Assembly (NCBI GenBank): GCA_016181265.1
Contig: JACOZP010000002.1
Coordinates: forward strand, 1-43,553
Source: Candidatus Woesearchaeota archaeon
Lineage (GTDB): Archaea > Nanobdellota > Nanobdellia > Woesearchaeales > GW2011-AR9
Length of the DNA stretch: 43,553 nt
Direction: 5' to 3'
Shown here: piece after piece, positions 1 through 8,427 of the stretch
How positions within the stretch are numbered: position 1 is the stretch's first letter
Layout of the letters: each line of letters opens with the position of its first letter
Position numbers and translations under genes: made by a program
The notes under the pieces: model-generated
Seen by the model: the letters and a program-made list of their open reading frames with translations, nothing else
Databases searched by the model: none
Told to the model about the DNA's origin: nothing

Positions 1-20
1 TCTTTGCCTTTGCTTGAAGC

Positions 21-90
21 TGCGAGCGACCCGAGCCCGTAGGCGAGCATGCCATCCGGTGTAGAGTTCCACCGGTGGTGGTCGCTCGCA
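21..90. repeat. Inverted-repeat element 1 (nested)
   Basis: TGCGAGCGACC 21-31 / GGTCGCTCGCA 80-90 (11 bp perfect); inner CCGGTG 56-61 / CACCGG 70-75. Confidence 0.75.
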
Positions 91-119
91 TTTGACAAAA
101 CTTGCGAAGTCCTTTTTTT

Positions 120-1484
120 TTACACCGGCACTCTCCATGCCGCTCTTTGCACTACCTCAGACAAGGCCGGATGTACGTGCACCGTCGAACGAAGAATCTC
201 CAGCGCCTTCTTGCGATTCGCTCTCATCGCCACACAGACCTCATGGATCAGCACCGATGCCTCCGGTCCGAGAATATGGCAGCCGAGAATCTCTTTCGTC
301 CTCTTGTCGACGAGGAATTTAACAAATCCTTCTTCCTCACCAAGAGCCGCACCCATCCCCGTATTTTTGTATTCATATTTTCCCGTTACATATTTCTTCT
401 TCAATTCCCGCGCTTTCTCTTCCGTCAATCCTACTCCCGCCACCTGTGGCGAACTAAAGATGGCGTGTGGCATCGGATAATAATCCACCTTTTTCCTTTT
501 GCCCAACACGGCATTTAATACACACTCCGCTTCCAAGTTTGCGCTGTGCTTAAACAGATAACGGCCGACGACATCTCCCAACGCCCAGATATTCTTGACG
601 GATGTCTGCAAATACATGTCCACCTCAATAAATCCTTTCTCGTTAACCCTTACACCTGTATTCTCCAGACCCAACGAATCTGTATTTGGCCGCACTCCTG
701 TTGCGATCAGGAGCTTCTCGCACTTCAACATTTTCTTTGTTCCTCGGCTATTGCACGTAACTCTGATCTCTTTCCCGAAACGCGACACGACCGTTACATC
801 CGTATTCAGCTGGATGTTCATTTTCTTCGCCCAGAGTTGTGTAAATAGCTCCGCAACCTCTTTATCTTCTTGTGGGATCAAAGCCCCGCCTCGCTGGACA
901 ATCGTCACTTCTGTCCCTAGTGCTGAAAAGAAATGTCCTAATTCTGCGCCGATATATCCTCCTCCGACGATCACCAGGCTTTTGGGCAGCGTCGTCAAGC
1001 GCAACGCTTCCGTACTCGTTAAGAATGGAACCCTCTCTAATCCTTTGATCGGCGGAATCGCTGGTCGGGAACCAGTCGCAATGACAATTTTTCTCCCTTG
1101 AATATGTTCACCATTCACTTCAATCGTATGGCTATCGACAAATATACCTCTTCCTTTGAACAACGTTTCGTTGCGCGCTGCGCGTACTCCTCTCTCGATG
1201 CTCCGCGCATCGCTATCGACCATAGAATTCGCCCGATCCGTCACTTTCTTGAGAACAACTGCTCCTAATCTCCCGGAGAGGCCGACGTTCTCAGCTTTCG
1301 TAATTGTTTCCGCAACATCGGCAGAATGAATCAGCATCTTGGAAGGGATACAACCGCGGTTTAAGCAGGTCCCCCCCAGCGGGCCATCTTCAATGATCGC
1401 TACTTTTAGCCCCGCGTCTGCCGCTCCTGCTGCGACATCTAATCCTGAGCCAGCGCCGATGACGATGAGATCAAAAACGTGCAT
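120..1484 (-). CDS. Dihydrolipoyl dehydrogenase / pyridine nucleotide-disulfide oxidoreductase, class I
   Basis: N-terminal FAD motif DLIVIGAGSGLDVA, redox-active GGTCLNRGCIPSK, NAD motif VIVGGGYIGAELG, C-terminal HVHPALSEVV. Confidence 0.93.
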   Translation of the reverse strand: MHVFDLIVIGAGSGLDVAAGAADAGLKVAIIEDGPLGGTCLNRGCIPSKMLIHSADVAETITKAENVGLSGRLGAVVLKKVTDRANSMVDSDARSIERGVRAARNETLFKGRGIFVDSHTIEVNGEHIQGRKIVIATGSRPAIPPIKGLERVPFLTSTEALRLTTLPKSLVIVGGGYIGAELGHFFSALGTEVTIVQRGGALIPQEDKEVAELFTQLWAKKMNIQLNTDVTVVSRFGKEIRVTCNSRGTKKMLKCEKLLIATGVRPNTDSLGLENTGVRVNEKGFIEVDMYLQTSVKNIWALGDVVGRYLFKHSANLEAECVLNAVLGKRKKVDYYPMPHAIFSSPQVAGVGLTEEKARELKKKYVTGKYEYKNTGMGAALGEEEGFVKFLVDKRTKEILGCHILGPEASVLIHEVCVAMRANRKKALEILRSTVHVHPALSEVVQRAAWRVPV

Positions 1485-1595
1485 ATCTCTACCTCTTTTT
1501 ATCAGAAATGAATGTTCAAAAGTATTTAAAATATTCGTTGGGCCTCCCTAACCAGAAATCGTAATCTTTATTAACCTTTAAAATAGCATTTTCTT

Positions 1596-4109
1596 GTGGA
1601 AAAGCAAACACATCAGACTCTTGGCGCAAACGTCACTCCTTCCCATTACGACCTGCTCTTCGAGCCCGACTTTAAGAAATTCACTTTTCAAGGGACGGCG
1701 TACATCGTTGTTTCTATCCGAGAACCGACCAAGACGATTAAACTTCATGCCAAAGAGATTCAGATCAAAACAGCAGAACTTCGTCAGAGAAATCTTTCCC
1801 TCTCTGCGAAAACAAATTATAATTCTCAGAAAGAAGAATTGACCCTGACGTTCCCCCAAAAGGTCCACGGTACAGCACAACTTCACATTCAATTCAGCGG
1901 AACACATAACGACGGCATGTATGGTTTCTATCGTAGTTCCTACCAACACAACAGAAAGACAGAGTATCTTCTCACTTCTCAGTTCGAGGCCGCTAATGCG
2001 AGAGCCGCTTTTCCCTGCTTTGATGAGCCCGCGTTCAAGGCGACATTCGATGTCACATTCATTGTTGACAGAAATCTCTTCACACTCTCCAATATGCCTA
2101 TTAAGAAGGAAAAATCTCTTCCCGATAACAAAAAGCGCGTTTCGTTTCTCACTTCTCCTCGTATGTCCACGTATCTCCTCTACCTTGGTGTAGGGCACTT
2201 TAAGTTCATTCAGACAAAGCATCGTCATATTCTCATCCGCGTCCTGACTACACCCGAAAAAATTCATCTTGCTCATCTCGCTTTGGATTATACCAAAAAA
2301 TTTTTAGCTTTTTTTGAGAAATATTTTCAAGTCAATTACCCCCTTCCCAAAGTCGATATCATTGCCATTCCTGATTTTGCCGCTGGCGCGATGGAGAATT
2401 GGGGTGCTATTACCTTCAGAGAGATCGCGCTCCTTGGAAACGAAAAGACTTCCGTCGCCGTCAAACAGAATATTGCCATTACCGTCGCTCATGAACTTGC
2501 GCACCAATGGTTCGGCAATCTCGTGACGATGCAATGGTGGGATGACCTTTGGCTCAATGAAAGCTTTGCCACATTTATGAGCTATAAAGCGGTCAATGCT
2601 GCGTTTCCCGAATGGGACTTGCCGCTGCAATACTTTGAAGACACTATCGCTGATGCTCTTTCTGCGGATGAGATCGAAGCAACACATCCGATCAATGTCC
2701 ATGTTAATACTCCCGGCGAGATTGATGAGATCTTTGATAACATCAGCTATGACAAAGGCGGCAGCGTCCTGCATATGCTTGAAGATGCGGTAGGAGAAAC
2801 CGCCTTCCGTAAAGGACTTACGCTCTATCTCAAAAAGCATGCGTACAAGAATGCGACAAAACACGATCTGTGGACTGCGATTCAGGAAGCGAAAAAAGAG
2901 AATTTTGTCTCGACCATGGTGCACGGTTGGATTACCCAATCTGGTTACCCGCTTGTTTCCGTAACAAAAGAGAACAATAAATATCATCTTTCACAGCAAC
3001 GCTTTTCTCTTCTGGGAAAACAGCATTCCGAAAGCTGGATCATTCCTCTGCGCTATACCACGGATCAGGGTAAAGCGGGAACAACCATTCTCCGGGAGAA
3101 GACGACATCCTTCCCCTCTTCTACTCGTTGGATTAAAGTAAATTACGGCCAGCCAGGATTCTATCGCGTCCGATACGACTCTTCGCTTCTCGCTCAGTTA
3201 GGGGCGAGCTTGCGTCGGCAGAAGATTTCCTCTCTCGATGCTGCAGGCATTGAGAACGACCTCTTTTCATTGATGATTTCTCGACAATATTCTCTTTCCG
3301 AATATCTGAGTTTTATTGAACAATATTGTCTTGATGCCGAGTATCCGCTCAACTCCAGTATCTCTGGGCATCTCGGCTGGCTTCTTCGTCTCGCGGCCGG
3401 AAGTGATCTGGAACCCGCAGTCAGAAAGACTAGCCTGCTCTTTCATCTTCAACAGTTAAAGAAAATTGGCTGGCAGCGTGCAAAGCATGAACGAAACACC
3501 ACGACACTTCTCCGTTCGATGGTCATCAGCAATTTGGGGTTAGCCGGCCACGCCGAGACGTTGAAGAAAGGAAAAGAACTCTTCCGGCAGATCCAGCGTG
3601 GTCACGATTCGATCGATCCTAACTTACGAAGCACAATTTATCTTTTAGCTGCTCGCCAAGGTGACGAAAAAATGTTCTCCTATTTCGTCAAGCAATATCA
3701 GAAAGAGACGCTGCCTGAAGAAAGTCGTCGCCTCCTTCGTGCTATTGGTATGTTCCGTCAAAAATCATTGACCGAGAAAGCGCTAGCTTTTTCTCTCTCT
3801 GCTGTCCGTCTGCAAGATTCCTACATCATTCCTTTCATGGTCTCGCTGAATCCTGGCACTAATACACTGCTCTGGTCGTGGACGAAAAAACACTGGCCAT
3901 CGTTTATGAAAAAATTCACCAGCGGCACACACATGCTCGGTTCCTTTGTCCGTACGATGTCTTCGTGTTCAGGAGAAAAGATAGAAGAAGACATCGCCCA
4001 TTTCTTCTCGTTGAAAAAGAATATGCGTGATGATGTCAAGCTAGTCGTCAAACAAGTATTGGAACATCTTGAGATCAACCGCAGATTTATGGAGAAGAAT
4101 TTGAAGTGA
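1596..4109 (+). CDS. M1 family zinc aminopeptidase (GTG start)
   Basis: GAMENWGAITFRE exopeptidase motif and HELAHQWFGNLVTMQWWDDLWLNESFA zinc site; 837 aa. Confidence 0.95.
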   Translation: MEKQTHQTLGANVTPSHYDLLFEPDFKKFTFQGTAYIVVSIREPTKTIKLHAKEIQIKTAELRQRNLSLSAKTNYNSQKEELTLTFPQKVHGTAQLHIQFSGTHNDGMYGFYRSSYQHNRKTEYLLTSQFEAANARAAFPCFDEPAFKATFDVTFIVDRNLFTLSNMPIKKEKSLPDNKKRVSFLTSPRMSTYLLYLGVGHFKFIQTKHRHILIRVLTTPEKIHLAHLALDYTKKFLAFFEKYFQVNYPLPKVDIIAIPDFAAGAMENWGAITFREIALLGNEKTSVAVKQNIAITVAHELAHQWFGNLVTMQWWDDLWLNESFATFMSYKAVNAAFPEWDLPLQYFEDTIADALSADEIEATHPINVHVNTPGEIDEIFDNISYDKGGSVLHMLEDAVGETAFRKGLTLYLKKHAYKNATKHDLWTAIQEAKKENFVSTMVHGWITQSGYPLVSVTKENNKYHLSQQRFSLLGKQHSESWIIPLRYTTDQGKAGTTILREKTTSFPSSTRWIKVNYGQPGFYRVRYDSSLLAQLGASLRRQKISSLDAAGIENDLFSLMISRQYSLSEYLSFIEQYCLDAEYPLNSSISGHLGWLLRLAAGSDLEPAVRKTSLLFHLQQLKKIGWQRAKHERNTTTLLRSMVISNLGLAGHAETLKKGKELFRQIQRGHDSIDPNLRSTIYLLAARQGDEKMFSYFVKQYQKETLPEESRRLLRAIGMFRQKSLTEKALAFSLSAVRLQDSYIIPFMVSLNPGTNTLLWSWTKKHWPSFMKKFTSGTHMLGSFVRTMSSCSGEKIEEDIAHFFSLKKNMRDDVKLVVKQVLEHLEINRRFMEKNLK

Positions 4110-4722
4110 GAAACTCTCTAATTACTCTTCTCTCGAAAGAAGAAGGGAGGTCCATTTTTAATCGCTCACGCAGCCTATTCACGTTCCACGCGTAATTTCT
4201 AGATGCTATTCTGTATATTCTTCGATCTTTAACGTTATCGGGCATAGATTTTAGTTGGTTTTCATAGGCTCTCACTTCCATAACGTAGTGGATAACATCG
4301 GGGGAGAGATTTTCACAGTTCATCAATGTTATTTTCCTCTTCGAACTAATTGAGATTCCCTCAGCCCAATCGCTTGCATGGACATATTCGTGATCACGGA
4401 GGATAGATAGTATTTCTTCAAGATCAAATCTTCCGATTGCCGAAAATACAAAAATCCCGGCCGGCCTGTGTAATCCTAAAGCATAAGGGTCACAGATAAC
4501 ATAGGCCATAGCTCCTCTTATTAGTTCTCCTGCCCAGTGTTTTTTTATCTCTTCTTCAGTCAAGACCACTCCGTTAGGTCGGTGTTCCCGCACAGCATGT
4601 GCATATCTTTCTAGCGTTGGACAATACACGACTTCTGATACTGCTTTGCAGGGATGTCTTTCTAGAAATGTACTTAGGTAATCTTTTAGTTCCCCTTCTT
4701 TCCACTCGTATAAGCGGCTCAT
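4087..4722 (-). CDS. Uncharacterised protein with HEXXH motif, possible small zinc metalloprotease
   Basis: DHEYVHASDWAEG (HEXXH) followed by EVRAYENQ; convergent with the M1 peptidase, 3' ends overlap by 23 bp. Confidence 0.6.
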   Translation of the reverse strand: MSRLYEWKEGELKDYLSTFLERHPCKAVSEVVYCPTLERYAHAVREHRPNGVVLTEEEIKKHWAGELIRGAMAYVICDPYALGLHRPAGIFVFSAIGRFDLEEILSILRDHEYVHASDWAEGISISSKRKITLMNCENLSPDVIHYVMEVRAYENQLKSMPDNVKDRRIYRIASRNYAWNVNRLRERLKMDLPSSFERRVIREFLTSNSSP

Positions 4723-4831
4723 TCGTATTAATAATCGGGAATTCTTTTAAAATTCTAGCTCCGAAATGAACCATTACCCTTCTTCCATAGTGAACAATCT
4801 TTATATAGAAAAATAGGCACTCTTCTTCGAG

Positions 4832-5809
4832 ATGCACAAACCCAAAGTCTTTGTTACTCGCAAAATTCCCGATGCCGGAATAAGCTTACTAAGAGAATGT
4901 TGCGATGTGCGCGTCTATCCTAAAGATCAAGTCATCTCACGGAAGGAACTTATGAACGGAGTGAAATGGTGTGATGCTCTTCTCTGCTTGCTTACCGAAA
5001 AGATCGATAAAGAAGTTTTTGATACCAATCCTCATCTAAAGATCATCGCAAACTATGCCGTCGGTTTTGATAATATTGATGTTAAATATGCCACTAGCAA
5101 ACGGATTCCTGTAACCAACACTCCCGGCGTGCTTGAGGATGCCGTCGCAGAACATACCTTTGCTTTGCTTCTAACCATCACCAAAAAGATCGTTGAAGCC
5201 GACACGTTTACCCGTGCCGGGAAGTATAGATTTTGGGAACCACTCTTGTTTATCAGTCCCCAATTGAAAGGGAAAACACTGGGAATCATCGGACTCGGTC
5301 GTATCGGCAGTCTCGTTGCCGAGAAAGCTGTAGCTATGGGGATAAAAGTGATCTACACAGATATCCAGCGTAACTCTTCATTTGAAAGACAATTCCATGC
5401 TCGATTCGTCTCCAAGGAAGTGCTGTTGGAAAATGCAGATTTCGTCAGCCTCCACGTTCCTCTTCTTCCTTCCACGCATCATCTGATCGGCAGCAAAGAA
5501 TTAAATATGATGAAAAAGACAGCATATCTCATCAATACTTCTCGCGGTCCTGTCGTTGACGAGAAAGCGTTGGTACAAGCGTTAAAGAAGAAAATGATTG
5601 CTGGCGCTGCGTTAGATGTGTATGAGTTCGAGCCGAAACTAACGTCTGGTCTTACCAAGCTGCGCAATGTCGTTCTTACACCACACATCGCCTCTGCTAC
5701 ACGGGAAGCTCGCCAAGCGATGTCCATTATCGCAGCAAAGAATATTCTTGCCGTCTTGAACGGGAAGAAAGCACTTACCCCTATCAATCCAGAAGTGTAT
5801 ACTAAATAA
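4832..5809 (+). CDS. D-isomer specific 2-hydroxyacid dehydrogenase (glyoxylate reductase-like)
   Basis: IIGLGRIGSLVAEKA Rossmann motif, NTSRGPVVDEKALVQAL, VVLTPHIASATREAR. Confidence 0.92.
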   Translation: MHKPKVFVTRKIPDAGISLLRECCDVRVYPKDQVISRKELMNGVKWCDALLCLLTEKIDKEVFDTNPHLKIIANYAVGFDNIDVKYATSKRIPVTNTPGVLEDAVAEHTFALLLTITKKIVEADTFTRAGKYRFWEPLLFISPQLKGKTLGIIGLGRIGSLVAEKAVAMGIKVIYTDIQRNSSFERQFHARFVSKEVLLENADFVSLHVPLLPSTHHLIGSKELNMMKKTAYLINTSRGPVVDEKALVQALKKKMIAGAALDVYEFEPKLTSGLTKLRNVVLTPHIASATREARQAMSIIAAKNILAVLNGKKALTPINPEVYTK

Positions 5810-6844
5810 TTATGTTCGATATCTTCTCATCGTCTTCCACTCGATCAGCGACTTTAAGAGACCAGGAATAATTCCCGTGCAGACAAATCTCTTGTAGATA
5901 AAAATACCATGCTTCGCACCAAGACTGATGACCATGGGGCGCGGATGGGAAACGTAGTGTTTTAACTTCTCTCCGGATTCTAGAGCGAGAAGATTATCGA
6001 CAACTAGTTTTGCTTGTTCTTCTGCTCCCTGTGCCGTTTTCTCTTCGCGAAGATCATTACAATCACCTGCTGCAAAGAGATGAGGATGATGCGGCAGCTG
6101 CAAGAAATTATTCACTTGAATAAAATTTTTCTCATTGAGAAGATTGGAGAGATGCGGGGCGAAAAATTCCGTGTTAGGAGAAATACCAATACAGAGGAAG
6201 ACAAGGTCAGCAGAAAGTTTCTTCCCGTTATGAGTGGTATATATCTTTCTTTGCCCTAAGTTCACTCTCTCTCTAAAGAGAATTTGTACGTTTCGTTTTC
6301 GCAGAAATGCTTCAGCATATGTTTGCGCACGCCGCGGCGTACGTTCGAGCAAAGTATTCTGTGCATGAGCGACTGTCACTTTCTTGTTTGGATATCGTTC
6401 AATGATTTCCGCCGCTAACTCCACGCCCACAACACCGCCACCGACGATCAAGATTTTCTTTGCGTCCTCCAATTTCTGCGCATACTCGCGCAACTCTTTA
6501 CCACGCGCGGCAATCGCAATATTCTCCTCTTTGATCGGCGTGGTATAGTGCGAACCGGAAGCGATAACCAAATAATCAAACGGATAATGTTTCTGGTCGG
6601 CGATTACTTCCGCGGATGTAAATTCTGTTACCGCTTTCTGGATTATTGTAGTGTGCCGTAAGTAAGCGCTATGCTTCACTTCGATCTTTTTGAGATGGTC
6701 TGGTTGAACTAAAGTACGCAGCACCGAAGGCGTGAATTCAAAATAATCTTTCGTATCGAACAGCGTGACGTGGAATTGCTGTTCGAGTTTTCTAGCGATA
6801 TACGATCCGGCGAATCCGCCGCCGATGATGATGAGGTGTTTCAT
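5810..6844 (-). CDS. FAD-dependent NADH dehydrogenase, type II-like (NDH-2)
   Basis: LIIIGGGFAGSYIARKL, ILIVGGGVVGVELAAEI, LFAAGDCND. Confidence 0.88.
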   Translation of the reverse strand: MKHLIIIGGGFAGSYIARKLEQQFHVTLFDTKDYFEFTPSVLRTLVQPDHLKKIEVKHSAYLRHTTIIQKAVTEFTSAEVIADQKHYPFDYLVIASGSHYTTPIKEENIAIAARGKELREYAQKLEDAKKILIVGGGVVGVELAAEIIERYPNKKVTVAHAQNTLLERTPRRAQTYAEAFLRKRNVQILFRERVNLGQRKIYTTHNGKKLSADLVFLCIGISPNTEFFAPHLSNLLNEKNFIQVNNFLQLPHHPHLFAAGDCNDLREEKTAQGAEEQAKLVVDNLLALESGEKLKHYVSHPRPMVISLGAKHGIFIYKRFVCTGIIPGLLKSLIEWKTMRRYRT

Positions 6845-6894
6845 GGATTCGTCTAGAAACAGAATTGTATTATATAATTATTTTCTTTTATGGA

Positions 6895-7227
6895 CTATCT
6901 CTTCACTTCTTTTAGAGTAACGTATCCTTCACTAACCAACCGTGCGTATGCAGAACTTAACTTTTCCATTACCCCGCGTATCGCCCTGGCAGACCACCCA
7001 TTACTCTGCAGATCACTTGGAGCATCGATGAAAATTCTTTTTGCCGCATCATAACGAAGAAACGCTTCCGTGGTTACCGCTTCGATCTCAACCGTCACTC
7101 CGACGGCATACAAAGGCCCATTTCCTTCTGCTCTCGTCTTCAGTCCTATTTTTCCTTTCGTGGTAACAGCTCCTGTTTTCTCTTCCACGGAAAAGACAAC
7201 CTCATCTAGAGAAACTGCGTGTGACAT
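6895..7227 (-). CDS. Hypothetical protein
   Basis: Complete 110 aa ORF in an intergenic slot with no better overlapping ORF. Confidence 0.6.
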   Translation of the reverse strand: MSHAVSLDEVVFSVEEKTGAVTTKGKIGLKTRAEGNGPLYAVGVTVEIEAVTTEAFLRYDAAKRIFIDAPSDLQSNGWSARAIRGVMEKLSSAYARLVSEGYVTLKEVKR

Positions 7228-7267
7228 GATTCCTAGGAGCCCGTTAATCTATTTAAGAATTCCGGTT

Positions 7268-7291
7268 AAAATAAAAAATAAAAAATAAAAA
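7268..7291 (-). terminator. Oligo-T tract downstream of the DUF5679-like gene
   Basis: Minus strand reads TTTTTATTTTTTATTTTTTATTTTAA just past the 7302 stop; archaeal RNAP terminates at oligo-T. Confidence 0.45.
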
Positions 7292-7301
7292 GCGTAAGTA
7301 T

Positions 7302-7469
7302 CTATTTCTTCGCACCCATAATTCGGAACATGGTTGTTCCACACTTAGGACATTTTCCTTTCATCGCTCGGCGAGTAACACCGCCTTTTCCTTTCATCGC
7401 TACTTCTTTACCATCCGCCATTTGGCGTTTTGCTTTACACTTGACACAATATGCTTCTACTCCTGCCAT
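7302..7469 (-). CDS. Small zinc-ribbon protein, DUF5679-like (55 aa, not in ORF track)
   Basis: Manual translation MAGVEAYCVKCKAKRQMADGKEVAMKGKGGVTRRAMKGKCPKCGTTMFRIMGAKK; two CxxC knuckles. Confidence 0.85.
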   Translation of the reverse strand: MAGVEAYCVKCKAKRQMADGKEVAMKGKGGVTRRAMKGKCPKCGTTMFRIMGAKK

Positions 7470-7707
7470 TATTCACACCTCGGTTTTAATCTTAAGAACG
7501 TTACGTTAACTCTCTCACGCCCTTTGTACGGGTATAAGCGTGTTTCCCCTTAAAAAGCTTTCGTAAGATTAGGCTGGAAACCCGATAGAAATACCTCATT
7601 CAGCATTAATTCCTGTTCTTCTCTCTTCTATTAATTTCTATCAAAATATTCCTCTAAGAATTATTCTCACAATCTTTTTTTTAAAGAATTGATAATCTCT
7701 AGAGATC

Positions 7708-8424
7708 ATGACTTCATTTCCGACAGTTACTGATCTCTTGGCCGAGCATGGTTCATTGCAGAAATACACCTCACCAACAGGTAACTACTTCCTCGTTTTC
7801 CCTACTTGTCAGGTTCCTCTTGAATATCTGTTCGAAGAACGATGGCATCCTTTCGATAAAAGAGTTAACCATGGGAATTTTCGTCGTGTTCGTCACATCG
7901 CTAAATTAGAGGATGGCACTAAAGCAAATTTTTATGTTAAGTCTCCGGAAGTAGTGTTCACTGCTTCCCGTTCAGTTCTGGAAAAAGGAAAATACTGGTG
8001 GGGTGGGCCACGATCTGGAGAAAAATCCGTGGCCATCGTAGATCATCCTCTGATTCAAGAACAGAGCCAATGGGAAGCATTGATCCTTCTAGGATTATAC
8101 TCCGCTCATATTGCTGCTGAAATCCCTTATGCTCTTTTGGTAACCCCGCAAGGTAAACAAGAATTGATTGTAGGTGAAGTGCGAGACGGGAGTCATTCTC
8201 GGGAATACTATCCTCCTCGGAATTATCTCGAATTAGAACGTGCCGTCCACGAGGCCGGTTTCACTGAGAACGATTTTGCTGGTCACAACATGCTTCAACC
8301 AAAGGATGGCCTTCTTACGATTATCGATGTCAATCGCTGGCGCTGGTCTCCATATACCGATGCCTTTGATCAACAACTCTTAACTCTTGTCAAAGAAAAA
8401 GCTGGATCCGTAGTGAAGAAATAG
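7708..8424 (+). CDS. Hypothetical protein, possible kinase/phosphotransferase-like fold
   Basis: 238 aa ORF; ENDFAGHNML (DxxxxN) followed by LLTIIDVNRW resembles an APH/kinase catalytic core. Confidence 0.6.
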   Translation: MTSFPTVTDLLAEHGSLQKYTSPTGNYFLVFPTCQVPLEYLFEERWHPFDKRVNHGNFRRVRHIAKLEDGTKANFYVKSPEVVFTASRSVLEKGKYWWGGPRSGEKSVAIVDHPLIQEQSQWEALILLGLYSAHIAAEIPYALLVTPQGKQELIVGEVRDGSHSREYYPPRNYLELERAVHEAGFTENDFAGHNMLQPKDGLLTIIDVNRWRWSPYTDAFDQQLLTLVKEKAGSVVKK

Positions 8425-8427
8425 TTC

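Noticed and set aside
1578-2987. Long minus-strand ORFs (1578-2276, 2304-2987) opposite the M1 peptidase
   Set aside because: Antisense shadows of a gene with clear catalytic motifs.
7487-7571. TAATCTTA/TAAGATTA with inner CACGC/GCGTG as a possible ncRNA
   Set aside because: Arms are short and AT-rich with a wide loop in a divergent promoter region; not clearly beyond chance.
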